Assembly (NCBI RefSeq): GCF_024297145.1
Contig: NZ_JANCTC010000002.1
Coordinates: 288,501 to 352,500, forward strand
Source: Mesorhizobium sp. LMG 17147
Lineage (GTDB): Bacteria > Pseudomonadota > Alphaproteobacteria > Rhizobiales > Rhizobiaceae
Length of the DNA stretch: 64,000 nucleotides
Direction: 5' to 3'
Part shown: in pieces, positions 46,858 through 56,969 of the stretch
Layout: the number at the start of each line of letters is the position of its first letter
Position numbering within the stretch: position 1 is the first letter of the stretch
Notes under the pieces: model-generated
Databases searched by the model: none
What the model was told of the DNA's origin: nothing
What the model saw: only the letters and a program-made list of their open reading frames with translations
Program-made: the position numbers and the translations under genes

Positions 46858-48111
46858 ATGGCGCGCATCGTGATGAAATTCGGCGGAACGTCCGTCGCCG
46901 ACATCGCCCGCATCCGCAATGTGGCGCGCCATGTCAAACGCGAGGTCGATGCCGGGCATGAAGTCGCTGTGGTGGTCTCGGCGATGGCCGGCAAGACCAA
47001 CGAGCTCGTGCAATGGACGCGCGAGGCCTCGCCAATGCACGATGCGCGCGAATATGACGCCGTAGTCGCTTCCGGCGAACAGGTTACGGCCGGCTTGCTG
47101 GCGATCGCGCTGCAGAACATCGGCGTGCATGCCCGTTCCTGGCAAGGCTGGCAGATTCCGATCAAGACCGATAACGCGCATGGCGCGGCGCGCATTCTCG
47201 ATATCGATGGTGCGTTCCTGATCAAGCGCTTCGGCGAAGGCCAGGTGGCGGTGGTCGCCGGTTTCCAGGGCATCGGGCCGGACAACCGGATCGCAACGCT
47301 CGGCCGCGGCGGTTCCGATACCAGCGCAGTCGCCATCGCGGCGGCGGTCAAGGCCGACCGCTGCGATATCTACACCGATGTCGATGGGGTCTACACGACC
47401 GATCCGCGCATCGAGCCGAAGGCCCGGCGGCTGGCCAAGATTTCCTTCGAGGAAATGCTCGAAATGGCGTCGCTCGGGGCCAAGGTCCTGCAGGTGCGCT
47501 CGGTCGAGCTTGCCATGGTGCACAGGGTGCGTACCTTTGTGCGGTCGTCCTTCGACGATCCCGATGCACCCGGAATGGGGGATTTGCTCAATCCGCCGGG
47601 AACGCTTATTTGCGACGAGGAAGAGATCGTGGAACAGCAGGTCGTCACCGGAATTGCCTATGCCAAGGACGAAGCGCAGATTTCGCTGCGCCGCGTCGGC
47701 GACCGGCCGGGCGTCGCCGCCGGCATTTTCGGGCCGCTGGCCGAGGCCAACATCAATGTCGATATGATCGTCCAGAACATTTCCGAGGACGGCAAGTTCA
47801 CTGACATGACCTTCACCGTGCCATCCGGCGACGTCGACAAGGCGCTTGCCGTGCTTGAGCGGCTGAAGGCGACGATCGGCTACGATGTGGTGCAGTCGGA
47901 AGCCGGCATGTCGAAGGTCTCGGTCATCGGCATCGGCATGCGCAGCCATGCCGGCGTCGCTGCCACGGCCTTCAAGGCGCTGGCCGACCGCGCGATCAAC
48001 ATCCGCGCCATCACAACGTCCGAAATCAAGATTTCGATCCTGATCGACGGTCCCTATACGGAACTAGCAGTTCGCACTTTGCATTCCGTGTACGGTCTGG
48101 ATAAGCAGTAG
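46858..48111 (+). CDS. lysC: Aspartate kinase
   Basis: This enzyme phosphorylates aspartate, the first step toward lysine, threonine and methionine. It has 417 residues from ATG 46858 (MARIVMKFGGTSVADI). GRGGSDTSAVAIAAAVKADRCDIYTDVDGVYTTDPR is the substrate and ATP region; two C-terminal ACT domains (RRVGDRPGVAAGIFGPLAEANINVDMI, then SKVSVIGIGMRSHAGV) give feedback control. An in-frame TTG at 46777 has the better ribosome site (AAGGAGG, 7-base spacing) and would add 27 residues. I report the family-consistent ATG. Confidence 0.95.
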   Translation: MARIVMKFGGTSVADIARIRNVARHVKREVDAGHEVAVVVSAMAGKTNELVQWTREASPMHDAREYDAVVASGEQVTAGLLAIALQNIGVHARSWQGWQIPIKTDNAHGAARILDIDGAFLIKRFGEGQVAVVAGFQGIGPDNRIATLGRGGSDTSAVAIAAAVKADRCDIYTDVDGVYTTDPRIEPKARRLAKISFEEMLEMASLGAKVLQVRSVELAMVHRVRTFVRSSFDDPDAPGMGDLLNPPGTLICDEEEIVEQQVVTGIAYAKDEAQISLRRVGDRPGVAAGIFGPLAEANINVDMIVQNISEDGKFTDMTFTVPSGDVDKALAVLERLKATIGYDVVQSEAGMSKVSVIGIGMRSHAGVAATAFKALADRAINIRAITTSEIKISILIDGPYTELAVRTLHSVYGLDKQ

Positions 48112-48118
48112 CAGACTG

Positions 48119-48218
48119 CATCGGCCCGAAGATCGGAGTCGATTTTCGGAAGGCGGGATGCGGCGGATCGAAAGGCTTGGAGCGGTCTTTATGCGTCCAA
48201 TTGGACGATGGCGCTCTA
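48119..48218 (+). repeat. Dispersed rhizobial repeat, family C copy 1 (upstream of ptsP)
   Basis: From CATCGGCCCGAAGATCGGAG through GATTTTCGGAA, GGGATGCGGCGG, GGAGCGGTC and GCGTCC-AATT-GGAC to GGCGCTCTA. It aligns along its whole length with 57424-57519. It lies 75 bases before the ptsP start. Confidence 0.65.
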
Positions 48219-48292
48219 ATTGAGTTGTTGCGTTTGTGCCGCTGTGCAGGGCAACCTGCACCGGTTGAAACGCTATTGGAGAAGAAGCCGCG

Positions 48293-50563
48293 ATGCGTGA
48301 TTCGGCCAGTGGCCCGCGCGTTTTGCTGAAACGGCTCCGCGAGCTCATGCAAGAGCCGCTGGAGCCGCAGGAGCGGCTTGACCGAATCGTGCGCGACATC
48401 GCCTCCAACATGGTTGCCGAGGTCTGCTCGCTTTATGTTCTGCGCGCCGATTCGGTGCTCGAACTCTACGCCACCGAAGGCTTGAACCCGAACGCCGTCC
48501 ACCTGGCGCAGCTGAGGCTGGGCCAAGGCCTGGTCGGCACGATCGCGGCCTCGGCGCGGCCGCTCAACCTCTCCAACGCGCAGGAGCATCCTGCCTTCGC
48601 CTACCTGCCGGAGACAGGGGAAGAGATATACAATTCCTTCCTCGGCGTGCCGGTGCTGCGGGCAGGGCGGACGCTCGGCGTTCTGGTCGTGCAGAACAAG
48701 ACCATGCGCCATTATCGCGACGACGAGGTCGAGGCGCTGGAAACGACGGCGATGGTGATCGCCGAGATGATCGCCACCGGCGATCTGGAGCGGCTGACAA
48801 GGCCCGGCCTAGAGCTCGATCTGCGCCGCCCGGTAAGCTTTACCGGCCTGTCCTTCAATGAAGGCGTCGGGCTCGGCCATGTGGTGCTGCACGAGCCGCG
48901 TATCGTCGTCACCAACCTGTTCAACGAGGATAGCGAGGAAGAGGTCAGGCGGCTCGACGCGTCGCTCGGCTCGCTCAGGCTGTCTATCGACGACATGCTG
49001 GAGCGCCGCGACGTCGCCTTCGAGGGCGAGCATCGCCAGGTGCTCGAAGCCTATCGCATGTTCGCCAACGACCGCGGCTGGGTGCGCCGGCTCGAGGAGG
49101 CGATCCGCAACGGCCTGACGGCCGAAGCGGCGGTCGAAAAGGTGCAGAGCGACATGCGTGCCCGCATGCTGCACATGACCGATCCGTATCTGCGCGAGCG
49201 GATGAGCGATTTCGACGATCTCGCCAATCGGCTGCTGCGGCAGCTGATGGGGCGCGGACCGGAGGACGTCGCGGCCTCGCTGCCCAAGGACGCCATCATC
49301 GTCGCCCGCTCGATGGGGGCTGCCGAGCTGCTCGATTATCCAAGGGACAAGCTGCGCGGGCTGGTGCTGGAAGACGGCGCCGCGACCAGCCATGTCGTCA
49401 TTGTGGCGCGAGCCATGGGCATACCCGTCGCCGGCCAGATGAAGGGCGCCGTTTCCATGGCGGAAAACGGCGATGCCATCATCGTCGACGGCGAGGAAGG
49501 CACGATCCATCTGCGCCCGCAGCCCGACCTCGAGGCGGCCTATGCCGAGAAAGTGCGCTTCAGGGCGCGGCGGCAGGAGGTCTACCGCGAGCTGCGCAAG
49601 AAGCCGTCGGTGACCAAGGACGGCGTCCAGGTCGATCTTCTGATGAATGCCGGGCTGGCGGTGGATTTGCCGCAACTGGCCGAAGCAGGCGCGGCCGGCA
49701 TCGGTCTGTTCCGCACCGAGCTGCAATTCATGGTCGCCTCGACTTTTCCGCGCGCCGAAGCCCAGGAGCGGCTTTATCGTGACGTGCTCGAAGCGGCGCG
49801 CGGCAAGCCGGTGACGTTCCGCACCATCGATATCGGCGGCGACAAGGTGCTGCCCTATTTCAAGGGCTCGATTCAGGAAGAGAACCCGGCACTCGGCTGG
49901 CGCGCCATCCGCCTGACCCTCGACCGGCCCGGATTGCTGCGTACCCAGATCCGCGCGCTGCTCAAGGCGTGCGGCGGACGCGAACTGAAGCTAATGCTGC
50001 CGATGGTGACGGAACTCGGCGAGATCGCGCAGGCGCGCGAGATCATCGATCGCGAGGTGCGGCATCTGTCGCGCTTTGCCCATCATTTGCCGACCAGCCT
50101 CAAACTCGGGGCGATGCTGGAGGTGCCGTCGCTGCTGTTCCAGCTCGACGAACTGATGAAGGCGGTCGATTTCGTCTCGGTCGGCTCGAACGACCTGTTC
50201 CAGTTCGTCATGGCGGTGGATCGCGGCAACACCCAATTGTCCGACCGCTTCGACCCGCTCTCGACGCCGTTCCTGCGCGTCCTGAAGCAGATTGCCGACG
50301 CCGGGGTTCGCAACAATACGCCGGTGACCCTGTGCGGCGAACTTGCCGGCAAGCCGATTTCGGCGATGGCGCTGATCGGCCTTGGCTACCGCTCGATCTC
50401 AATGTCGCCGGCATCGATCGGCCCGGTCAAGGCGATGCTGACGGAACTGCCGCTCAGCGAGCTGGAAGCGTTCTTCGACGACAATCTGATGGCGCCGGCG
50501 CATGGCCTGCCGATGCGGGCGCTGCTGCAGGCGTTTGCCGACGACCGCTCCATACCGCTGTAG
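48293..50563 (+). CDS. ptsP: Phosphoenolpyruvate-protein phosphotransferase, nitrogen PTS enzyme I
   Basis: EI-Ntr starts the nitrogen-related phosphotransfer chain (PtsP-PtsO-PtsN) that regulates carbon/nitrogen balance, potassium and exopolysaccharide in rhizobia. Its 756 residues include an N-terminal GAF domain (~residues 15-165: IASNMVAEVCSLYVLRADS, NSFLGVPVLRAGRTLGVLVV), a linker, and the phosphohistidine domain with His367 in GAATSHVVIVARAMGIP. The C-terminal PEP-binding barrel follows (GLFRTELQFMVA, SVGSNDLFQFVMAVDRGN, TLCGELAGKP). The GAF domain distinguishes it from sugar-PTS EI. Confidence 0.96.
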   Translation: MRDSASGPRVLLKRLRELMQEPLEPQERLDRIVRDIASNMVAEVCSLYVLRADSVLELYATEGLNPNAVHLAQLRLGQGLVGTIAASARPLNLSNAQEHPAFAYLPETGEEIYNSFLGVPVLRAGRTLGVLVVQNKTMRHYRDDEVEALETTAMVIAEMIATGDLERLTRPGLELDLRRPVSFTGLSFNEGVGLGHVVLHEPRIVVTNLFNEDSEEEVRRLDASLGSLRLSIDDMLERRDVAFEGEHRQVLEAYRMFANDRGWVRRLEEAIRNGLTAEAAVEKVQSDMRARMLHMTDPYLRERMSDFDDLANRLLRQLMGRGPEDVAASLPKDAIIVARSMGAAELLDYPRDKLRGLVLEDGAATSHVVIVARAMGIPVAGQMKGAVSMAENGDAIIVDGEEGTIHLRPQPDLEAAYAEKVRFRARRQEVYRELRKKPSVTKDGVQVDLLMNAGLAVDLPQLAEAGAAGIGLFRTELQFMVASTFPRAEAQERLYRDVLEAARGKPVTFRTIDIGGDKVLPYFKGSIQEENPALGWRAIRLTLDRPGLLRTQIRALLKACGGRELKLMLPMVTELGEIAQAREIIDREVRHLSRFAHHLPTSLKLGAMLEVPSLLFQLDELMKAVDFVSVGSNDLFQFVMAVDRGNTQLSDRFDPLSTPFLRVLKQIADAGVRNNTPVTLCGELAGKPISAMALIGLGYRSISMSPASIGPVKAMLTELPLSELEAFFDDNLMAPAHGLPMRALLQAFADDRSIPL

Positions 50564-50683
50564 ATTCACGTGAGGGCGGCCTGCAAATGTCGATTTTCTG
50601 CGCTTCCGGTGCTCATGTACTTAAATGTACATTCCGCTCCGGTTCTCGAAATCCGTCATTTTCGACTCGCCCTGACGTGAATC
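50563..50683. repeat. Dispersed palindromic repeat, family A copy 3 (ptsP-prfA gap)
   Basis: GATTCACGTGAGGGCG (50563-50578) and CGCCCTGACGTGAATC (50668-50683) are inverted ends matching 15 of 16 bases. The core between them is CCGGTGCTCATGTAC-loop-GTACATTCCGCTCCGG and TTCTCGAAATC, the same as in etfBA and after the HNH gene. The left end begins on the last base of the ptsP stop codon. Confidence 0.7.
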
Positions 50684-50702
50684 CCATCGAAGTTCCAGGA
50701 CC

Positions 50703-51782
50703 ATGATCAACCTGCCCCGCGACCGTATGGATCAAGTCGTCAAGCGTTTCGACATGCTCGAAGCGCAGATGTCGGCCGGGCCGGCGCCGGACGCCTATGT
50801 CAGGATGGCCTCCGAATATGCCGACATCCAGGAGATGGTGGCAAAGATCAGGGCACTGCGCGCCGCCGAGCGCGAACAGGCCGATCTGGAGGCGATGCTC
50901 GCCGACAAGGGCACTGACGCCGAGATGCGCGCCTTGGCCGAGGCCGACCTGCCGGAGGTCAAGCATCAAATCGAGGTGCTGCAAAAGGACATCCAGATCC
51001 TGCTGTTGCCCAAGGATGCCGCAGACGACAAGAACGCCATCCTCGAAATCCGCGCCGGCACCGGCGGTGACGAGGCGGCGCTTTTTGCCGGCGACCTGTT
51101 TCGCATGTACGAGCGCTATGCAGCGGCGCATGGCTGGCGTTTCGAGACGGTGTCGGCCAGCGAAGGCGAGGTCGGCGGCTACAAGGAAATCATCGCCACC
51201 GTTTCGGGCAAGGGCGTCTTTGCCCATCTGAAGTTCGAATCCGGCGTGCACCGGGTGCAGCGCGTGCCGACGACCGAGGCGGGCGGGCGCATCCACACTT
51301 CGGCGGCGACGGTCGCGGTGCTGCCGGAAGCCGAAGAGGTCGACATCGACATCCGGGCCGAAGACATCCGCATCGACACGATGCGCGCCTCGGGTTCCGG
51401 CGGCCAGCACGTGAACACCACCGATTCGGCCGTGCGCATCACCCATCTGCCGACCGGCATCATGGTGGTGCAGGCGGAAAAATCGCAGCACCAGAACCGG
51501 GCGAAGGCCATGCAGATCCTGCGCGCCAGGCTTTACGACCTCGAACGCAGCAAAGCGGACGAGGAACGTTCAGAATCGCGCAAGTCGCAGGTTGGCTCGG
51601 GCGACCGCTCGGAACGCATCCGCACCTATAATTTTCCGCAGGGTCGCGTCACCGATCATCGCATCAACCTGACGCTCTACAAGCTCGACCGGGTGATGAT
51701 GGGCGAACTCGACGAGATCATCGACGCGCTGATAGCCGATCACCAGTCGAAGCTGCTCGCCGATATAGGCATCGATGGCTGA
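50703..51782 (+). CDS. prfA: Peptide chain release factor 1
   Basis: RF1 ends translation at UAA and UAG. It has 359 residues. The catalytic GGQ is at residues 233-235 in [15 protein letters not shown]. The stop-codon-reading loop lies in the [18 protein letters not shown] segment region with the PxT motif. [21 protein letters not shown] near the C-terminus is diagnostic. It overlaps prmC, whose product methylates this GGQ glutamine. Confidence 0.97.
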   Translation: MINLPRDRMDQVVKRFDMLEAQMSAGPAPDAYVRMASEYADIQEMVAKIRALRAAEREQADLEAMLADKGTDAEMRALAEADLPEVKHQIEVLQKDIQILLLPKDAADDKNAILEIRAGTGGDEAALFAGDLFRMYERYAAAHGWRFETVSASEGEVGGYKEIIATVSGKGVFAHLKFESGVHRVQRVPTTEAGGRIHTSAATVAVLPEAEEVDIDIRAEDIRIDTMRASGSGGQHVNTTDSAVRITHLPTGIMVVQAEKSQHQNRAKAMQILRARLYDLERSKADEERSESRKSQVGSGDRSERIRTYNFPQGRVTDHRINLTLYKLDRVMMGELDEIIDALIADHQSKLLADIGIDG

Positions 51783-52653
51783 CAGCCTGCCCGCCACTCT
51801 GGCGCCGCTGCTGCGGGAAGCGCGAAACCGGCTCGCCGCAGCCGGGATTGCGGATCCGGCGCTCGATTCCAGGCTGATCGTCGAGCATTTTTCCGGCACG
51901 AACCGCACGCAGGCCATCGCCGATCCTGGGTGCGCGGTCGATGCGGACGTGACGGCGGCAATCGATGCCGCCTTGCGGCGGCGCGTCGCCGGCGAACCGG
52001 TGCACCGCATCCTCGGTTACCGCGAATTCTACGGCTTGCGCCTTTCGCTTTCGCCGCAAACGCTGGAGCCGCGACCGGATACCGAAACGCTGGTCGAGGC
52101 GGTGCTGCCTTTCGTCAAGGCAATGGCGGCACGCGAAGGCGGTTGCCGCATCCTCGATCTCGGGACCGGCACCGGTGCCATCGCGCTGGCGTTGCTCAGC
52201 GCGGTTCCGGCCGCGACCGCCACCGGCGTCGACATTTCGCAAGAGGCGCTGGCCACCGCCACGCGCAATGCCAGGCAATTGGGGCTCGCCGGCCGGTTCA
52301 CGGCGCTCAAATCCGACTGGTTTGAAAAAGTTTCTGGCCGGTACCATGTAATTGCCGCAAACCCTCCCTATATACCCTCAGACGACATTGGAAATCTGCA
52401 GGACGAGGTCCGCGGTTTCGATCCACGCCAGGCCCTGGATGGTGGTGTGGACGGTCTGAGCCCCTACAGGAAGATCGCCGCAGGAGCGGCAGCGTATTTG
52501 GAAGTCCAAGGCAGGATTGCGGTCGAGATCGGCCATACGCAGCACCAACAGGTTACGGAGATATTTTCCGCGGCCGGGTACAGTTCTGTCGGGGTGTTTC
52601 GTGATCTCGGCGGAAACAACAGAGTTCTTGTGTTCGAACGGTGGAAGCCGTGA
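51775..52653 (+). CDS. prmC: Release factor glutamine methyltransferase
   Basis: PrmC (HemK) methylates the GGQ glutamine of RF1 and RF2. It has 292 residues. An N-terminal helical domain that binds the release factor is followed by the SAM domain: [31 protein letters not shown] and the NPPY active-site motif in [13 protein letters not shown]. The ATG lies 8 bases inside the prfA end, so the two are coupled. Confidence 0.96.
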   Translation: MADSLPATLAPLLREARNRLAAAGIADPALDSRLIVEHFSGTNRTQAIADPGCAVDADVTAAIDAALRRRVAGEPVHRILGYREFYGLRLSLSPQTLEPRPDTETLVEAVLPFVKAMAAREGGCRILDLGTGTGAIALALLSAVPAATATGVDISQEALATATRNARQLGLAGRFTALKSDWFEKVSGRYHVIAANPPYIPSDDIGNLQDEVRGFDPRQALDGGVDGLSPYRKIAAGAAAYLEVQGRIAVEIGHTQHQQVTEIFSAAGYSSVGVFRDLGGNNRVLVFERWKP

Positions 52654-52957
52654 TGCAGTGCGAAAAAAGCGCTTGGCAATACCGGGGAATGCGGCTAGGG
52701 TCGCCTTAACCGGATGAGACGAAGCAGGCAGTGCTCTTAGCGATTCGGTTTTCCTTGGAAATAGCTGCCTTCTTGCGCAAACGACGCCCAAGCTTCGTGC
52801 GGGAATCGTCCGGCAAGTGAAGTAACCGGAACAGGATGGCACGTGGCGCCAACGCAATTGATGCGGGCGAACGCCGGTGAAAGAACGAAACGGCTGGCCG
52901 CATGAGCGCCTCCGTTCGTGAAGAGTTTTTCGAAAATTTCAAAGTGAAGAGAGTCTA
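52654..52957. other. Intergenic region between prmC and the DUF4167 gene
   Basis: These 304 bases hold no convincing gene, RNA or repeat. They must contain the promoter of the DUF4167 gene. I see no clear consensus boxes. Confidence 0.35.
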
Positions 52958-53977
52958 ATGAGGCCACAACAGCAAAACAGGCGCATGCGCGGTCGCAACA
53001 ACAATGGCGGCGGCGGCAATAACAATAACAACAACAACCGTAAGGGGCCGAATCCCCTGACGCGCAACTATGAGAGCAACGGCCCGGACGTGAAGATCCG
53101 CGGATCGGCTCAGCAGATTGCCGAGAAGTACGCAACCCTAGCCCGTGACGCGCACAGCTCCGGCGACCGGGTGATGGCGGAAAACTATCTCCAGCATGCA
53201 GAACACTATAACCGCATCATCGCAGCCGCTCAGGCGCAGATGCCGATCCAGAACGCCCAGCAGATTCGCGATGATTTCGACGATGATGGCGACGAGGATC
53301 GCGACGAGTTCGACAATGCCGGCAACAACAATGCCAACGAGACATCGGGCTCGACGGTCAATCAGGGGGCCGGCCCGCAGCCGGTCATCGATGGCACGCC
53401 GGCCGAGCTGGCGCTGAACCAGGAAAACAGCCGTGACAATCGCGGCGGTCGCGATAACCGTGACGGCCGCGACAATAATGGCGGACGCCACCGCGACCGT
53501 CGCCCCAATGGCGGTTACGGCCAGAACGGCCAGCGTGGCGAGTATAGCTCGCGCGGCGAGCAGCAGGGTGGCCAGCGCGTCGAACAGCCACGGCGCGACG
53601 AGGTTCCTGCGCAGGCGGAGCCCGTGCGGGCAGCCGAGCCGATCTTTGTGGGTGAGCCCGCACGGCAATTCGACAACCTTTCGCCGGCGGGTCTCGCCGC
53701 CCACGCCGAGCTCAACGAAGCCGCTGCCGAAAGCAGCCCGGCCCGCCGCCCCAGGCGTCCGCGTCGCCCGCGCCTCGATGTCGAACAGGCAAATGGCGGC
53801 AACGACAACGCCGGCCCTGAGAGTGCCGAGACAAGCAATGCCGGGACAAGCAATGCCGGGACTGGCAATGCCGAGACTGGCAATGTCGGGACTGGCAATA
53901 CCGACGCTGGCAATGTCGATGCAGCGCCGGCTGAAAGCCCCGGCGGTCAAGCTGTGATCGCGGACGTCGAGAATTGA
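52958..53977 (+). CDS. DUF4167-domain protein
   Basis: A 339-residue, largely disordered, highly basic then acidic protein. The N-terminal ~85 residues are the DUF4167 domain: MRPQQQNRRMRGRNN, an Asn/Gly run, then NPLTRNYESNGPDVKIRGSA and YATLARDAHSSGDRVMAENY. This resembles an RNA-binding domain and is limited to alphaproteobacteria. The rest is low-complexity (RDNRGGRDNRDGRDNN) with a six-unit repeat near the C-terminus. The position upstream of clpB is conserved. Function is unknown; RNA binding is an inference from composition. Confidence 0.88.
   Translation: MRPQQQNRRMRGRNNNGGGGNNNNNNNRKGPNPLTRNYESNGPDVKIRGSAQQIAEKYATLARDAHSSGDRVMAENYLQHAEHYNRIIAAAQAQMPIQNAQQIRDDFDDDGDEDRDEFDNAGNNNANETSGSTVNQGAGPQPVIDGTPAELALNQENSRDNRGGRDNRDGRDNNGGRHRDRRPNGGYGQNGQRGEYSSRGEQQGGQRVEQPRRDEVPAQAEPVRAAEPIFVGEPARQFDNLSPAGLAAHAELNEAAAESSPARRPRRPRRPRLDVEQANGGNDNAGPESAETSNAGTSNAGTGNAETGNVGTGNTDAGNVDAAPAESPGGQAVIADVEN
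53828..53917 (+). repeat. 15-bp in-frame tandem repeat, six units, in the DUF4167 gene
   Basis: Six consecutive 15-base units vary around GGGACTGGCAATGCC and encode (E/G)T(S/G)NA-type pentapeptides. Units begin at 53828, 53843, 53858, 53873, 53888 and 53903. Adjacent units differ by one or a few bases, so copy number may vary between strains. Confidence 0.85.
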
Positions 53978-54020
53978 TCGAAAAAACGTTCGCTGCGCAC
54001 TTTTGCGGGACATGTATGGA

Positions 54021-54051
54021 CGGCGGAGAGAAATCTCCGCCGTTTTTGTTT
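54021..54051 (+). terminator. Rho-independent terminator of the DUF4167 gene
   Basis: CGGCGGAGA and TCTCCGCCG form a perfect 9-bp stem around a GAAA tetraloop, followed directly by TTTTTGTTTT. This is the clearest intrinsic terminator in the window and isolates clpB transcription. Confidence 0.85.
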
Positions 54052-54092
54052 TGCGCGCTCGGAATATTATCCATTCGCCAGTGTCGAGGCGT

Positions 54093-54121
54093 CTTGAGGG
54101 CCCGTGGTTTGCGTCCCATAT
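54093..54121 (+). promoter_or_regulatory. Sigma-32 (RpoH) type heat-shock promoter of clpB
   Basis: CTTGAG (54093-54098), a 16-base spacer and CCCATAT (54115-54121) match the alphaproteobacterial RpoH pattern, close to CTTGAA and CCCATNT. It ends 94 bases before the clpB start, after the upstream terminator. Confidence 0.65.
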
Positions 54122-54214
54122 CTTGCGTGAACTGGATCCGGCTCGAACGGGCGGGTCCGTCACCGCAATCTGATCCGGTGCCGTGAAGCGGGCCGGTGAC
54201 GGAAGGAGACAGGC

Positions 54215-56821
54215 ATGAATCTTGAAAAATATTCCGAGCGCGTGCGTGGCTTTATCCAGTCCGCGCAAACCATGGCGCTTTCCCGCAATCACCAGCAATT
54301 CACCCCCGAGCATATCCTCAAGGTCCTCGTTGATGACGACGAGGGCCTGGCTGCGTCGCTGATCGAGCGCGCCGGCGGCAATGTCCGGGACGTCAAGCTC
54401 GGCGTCGAAACGGCACTGGAGGCAATGCCCAAGGTCGAGGGCGGCAATGGCCAGCTCTATCTGGCGCAGCCGCTGGCAAAGGTGTTTTCGACCGCCGAGG
54501 AACTGGCCAAGAAGGCCGGTGACAGCTTCGTCACGGTCGAACGGCTATTGCAGGCGCTCGCCATGGAAAAATCGGCCAAGACGGCCGACATCCTGGCCAA
54601 GGCCGGTGTCACGCCGCAGAAGCTGAACCAAGTCATCAACGACGTACGCAAAGGTCGTACCGCCGATTCGGCGAGCGCCGAGCAGGGCTACGACGCGCTG
54701 AAGAAATACGCGCGCGACCTGACGGCGGACGCTCGCGCGGGCAAGCTCGATCCGGTCATCGGCCGTGACGACGAGATCCGCCGCACGATCCAGGTGCTGT
54801 CGCGCCGCACCAAGAACAACCCGGTGCTGATCGGCGAACCCGGCGTCGGCAAGACGGCGATCGCTGAAGGGCTGGCGCTGCGCATCGTCAATGGCGATGT
54901 GCCGGAATCGCTCAAGGACAAGCAGCTGATGGCGCTCGACATGGGCTCGCTGATCGCCGGCGCCAAATACCGCGGCGAGTTCGAGGAGCGGCTGAAGGCG
55001 GTGCTTTCCGAGGTCACGTCCGCCGCCGGCGGCATCATCCTGTTCATCGACGAGATGCACACGCTGGTCGGCGCCGGCAAGGCGGATGGCGCCATGGATG
55101 CGTCGAACCTGCTGAAGCCGGCGCTGGCCCGCGGCGAACTGCACTGCGTCGGCGCCACTACGCTCGACGAATACCGCAAGCATGTCGAGAAGGATGCGGC
55201 CCTTGCCCGCCGCTTCCAGCCGGTCTTCGTCAATGAGCCAACGGTCGAAGACACCGTTTCGATCCTGCGCGGCCTGAAAGAGAAATACGAGCAGCACCAC
55301 AAGGTGCGCATCTCGGATTCGGCGCTGGTCGCGGCCGCAACCCTGTCCAACCGCTACATCGCTGACCGCTTCCTGCCGGACAAGGCGATCGACCTGGTCG
55401 ACGAGGCCGCGTCGCGGCTCCGCATGCAGGTCGATTCGAAGCCCGAGGCGCTGGACGAGATAGATCGCCGCATCATGCAGCTCAAGATCGAGCGCGAGGC
55501 GCTCAAGGTCGAGAAGGACGACGCTTCGAAGGACCGGCTCGCCCGGCTCGAGAAGGAACTCTCGAACCTCGAGGAGGAATCGACCGAGCTGACCTCGAAA
55601 TGGCAGGCCGAGAAGCAGAAGCTCGGGCTTGCCGCCGACCTCAAGAAACAGCTCGACGAGGCGCGCAATGAACTTGCCATCGCCCAGCGCCAGGGTGAAT
55701 TCCAGCGCGCCGGCGAACTTGCCTACGGCAAGATCCCGGAACTCGAAAAGCAGTTGAAGCAGGCCGAAGCCAGGGACGGCAAGGCCGGCATGGTCGAAGA
55801 AGTGGTCGGCCCCGATCACGTCGCCCATATCGTCTCGCGCTGGACGGGAATCCCGGTCGACAAGATGCTCGAAGGCGAGCGCGACAAGCTGTTGCGCATG
55901 GAAGACGAGATCGGCAAGCGCGTAGTCGGCCAGGGCGAGGCCGTGCAGGCAGTGTCGAAGGCGGTACGCCGTGCGCGCGCCGGCCTGCAGGACCCGAACC
56001 GGCCGCTCGGCTCGTTCATGTTCCTCGGGCCGACCGGCGTCGGCAAGACCGAACTGACCAAGGCGCTGGCCAGCTTCCTGTTCGATGACGAGAGCGCGAT
56101 GGTGCGTATCGACATGTCGGAGTTCATGGAAAAGCACTCGGTCGCCCGGCTGATCGGCGCGCCTCCCGGCTATGTCGGCTATGAGGAAGGCGGCGCGCTG
56201 ACCGAAGCGGTGCGGCGCCGGCCCTATCAGGTCGTGCTGTTCGACGAGATCGAGAAGGCGCATCCGGACGTCTTCAACGTGCTGCTGCAGGTGCTCGACG
56301 ACGGCCGGCTGACGGACGGGCAGGGCCGCACGGTCGACTTCCGCAATACGCTGATCATCATGACGTCCAATCTCGGCGCCGAATATCTGGTCAATCTCGG
56401 CGAGGACCAGGATGTTGACGTCGTGCGCGACGAGGTGATGAATGTCGTCAGGGCTTCGTTCCGGCCGGAATTCCTCAACCGCATCGACGAGGTGATCCTG
56501 TTCCACCGGCTGCGCCGCCAGGATATGGGCCAGATCGTCCAAATCCAGCTCAAGCGGCTGGAAAACCTGCTTGTCGACCGCAAGATATCGCTTTCGCTCG
56601 ATCAGGAGGCGATCGACTGGCTGGCGGCCAAGGGCTACGACCCGGCCTATGGCGCGCGGCCGCTGAAGCGGGTGATGCAGAAGGAATTGCAGGATCCGCT
56701 GGCGGAAAAGATCCTGCTCGGGGAGATCCTCGACGGCTCGACCGTCAAGGTCACCGCCGGATCCGACCGCTTGAACTTCCGCTCGAAGCCCGCGGTCGTG
56801 GCAACCGAGGCGGCCGCCTGA
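54215..56821 (+). CDS. clpB: ATP-dependent disaggregase ClpB
   Basis: ClpB works with DnaK to dissolve heat-damaged protein aggregates. It has 868 residues, normal for the family. The N-domain is first, then NBD1 with Walker A GEPGVGKT (207-214), and the coiled-coil M-domain (~410-530, [20 protein letters not shown]), which separates ClpB from ClpA. NBD2 has Walker A GPTGVGKT (605-612) and the C-terminal [22 protein letters not shown]. It starts behind GGAAGGAG and is preceded by a heat-shock promoter and a terminator. Confidence 0.97.
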   Translation: MNLEKYSERVRGFIQSAQTMALSRNHQQFTPEHILKVLVDDDEGLAASLIERAGGNVRDVKLGVETALEAMPKVEGGNGQLYLAQPLAKVFSTAEELAKKAGDSFVTVERLLQALAMEKSAKTADILAKAGVTPQKLNQVINDVRKGRTADSASAEQGYDALKKYARDLTADARAGKLDPVIGRDDEIRRTIQVLSRRTKNNPVLIGEPGVGKTAIAEGLALRIVNGDVPESLKDKQLMALDMGSLIAGAKYRGEFEERLKAVLSEVTSAAGGIILFIDEMHTLVGAGKADGAMDASNLLKPALARGELHCVGATTLDEYRKHVEKDAALARRFQPVFVNEPTVEDTVSILRGLKEKYEQHHKVRISDSALVAAATLSNRYIADRFLPDKAIDLVDEAASRLRMQVDSKPEALDEIDRRIMQLKIEREALKVEKDDASKDRLARLEKELSNLEEESTELTSKWQAEKQKLGLAADLKKQLDEARNELAIAQRQGEFQRAGELAYGKIPELEKQLKQAEARDGKAGMVEEVVGPDHVAHIVSRWTGIPVDKMLEGERDKLLRMEDEIGKRVVGQGEAVQAVSKAVRRARAGLQDPNRPLGSFMFLGPTGVGKTELTKALASFLFDDESAMVRIDMSEFMEKHSVARLIGAPPGYVGYEEGGALTEAVRRRPYQVVLFDEIEKAHPDVFNVLLQVLDDGRLTDGQGRTVDFRNTLIIMTSNLGAEYLVNLGEDQDVDVVRDEVMNVVRASFRPEFLNRIDEVILFHRLRRQDMGQIVQIQLKRLENLLVDRKISLSLDQEAIDWLAAKGYDPAYGARPLKRVMQKELQDPLAEKILLGEILDGSTVKVTAGSDRLNFRSKPAVVATEAAA

Positions 56822-56838
56822 GTTCAAACCAAGAGCCT

Positions 56839-56867
56839 GTTCCATCCCGATCGAATCGGGATGGAAC
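56839..56867 (+). terminator. Perfect hairpin after clpB
   Basis: GTTCCATCCCGAT and ATCGGGATGGAAC form a 13-bp perfect stem with loop CGA, 17 bases after the clpB stop. No clear T tract follows, so it may be a processing or stabilising 3' end rather than a classical terminator. Confidence 0.5.
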
Positions 56868-56885
56868 TCCTATCTTCAATTTCGA

Positions 56886-56947
56886 CCATGATCTTTTCCG
56901 AAAAACCGGCATCCGCTTTTTGCTACGCCGACCTTCGGCCCATGGTC
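56886..56947. repeat. Rhizobial palindromic repeat, family B copy 2
   Basis: CCATGATCTTTTCCGAAAAA and CCGGC-TCCGCTTTTT to CCCATGG resemble the 17590-17634 element, with the right half diverged and a CGCCGACCTTCGGC stem inserted. It lies in the clpB-yjbR gap. Confidence 0.45.
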
Positions 56948-56969
56948 TAATACCACTGGCGGGGCGCAG

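Noticed and set aside
53138..54313. 391-codon minus-strand ORF opposite the DUF4167 gene and the clpB promoter
   Set aside because: It spans a terminator, a promoter and a tandem repeat of the real plus-strand gene.
54545..56845. 766-codon minus-strand ORF opposite clpB
   Set aside because: It is antisense to a certain gene, has no recognisable domain and reflects high-GC third-position bias.
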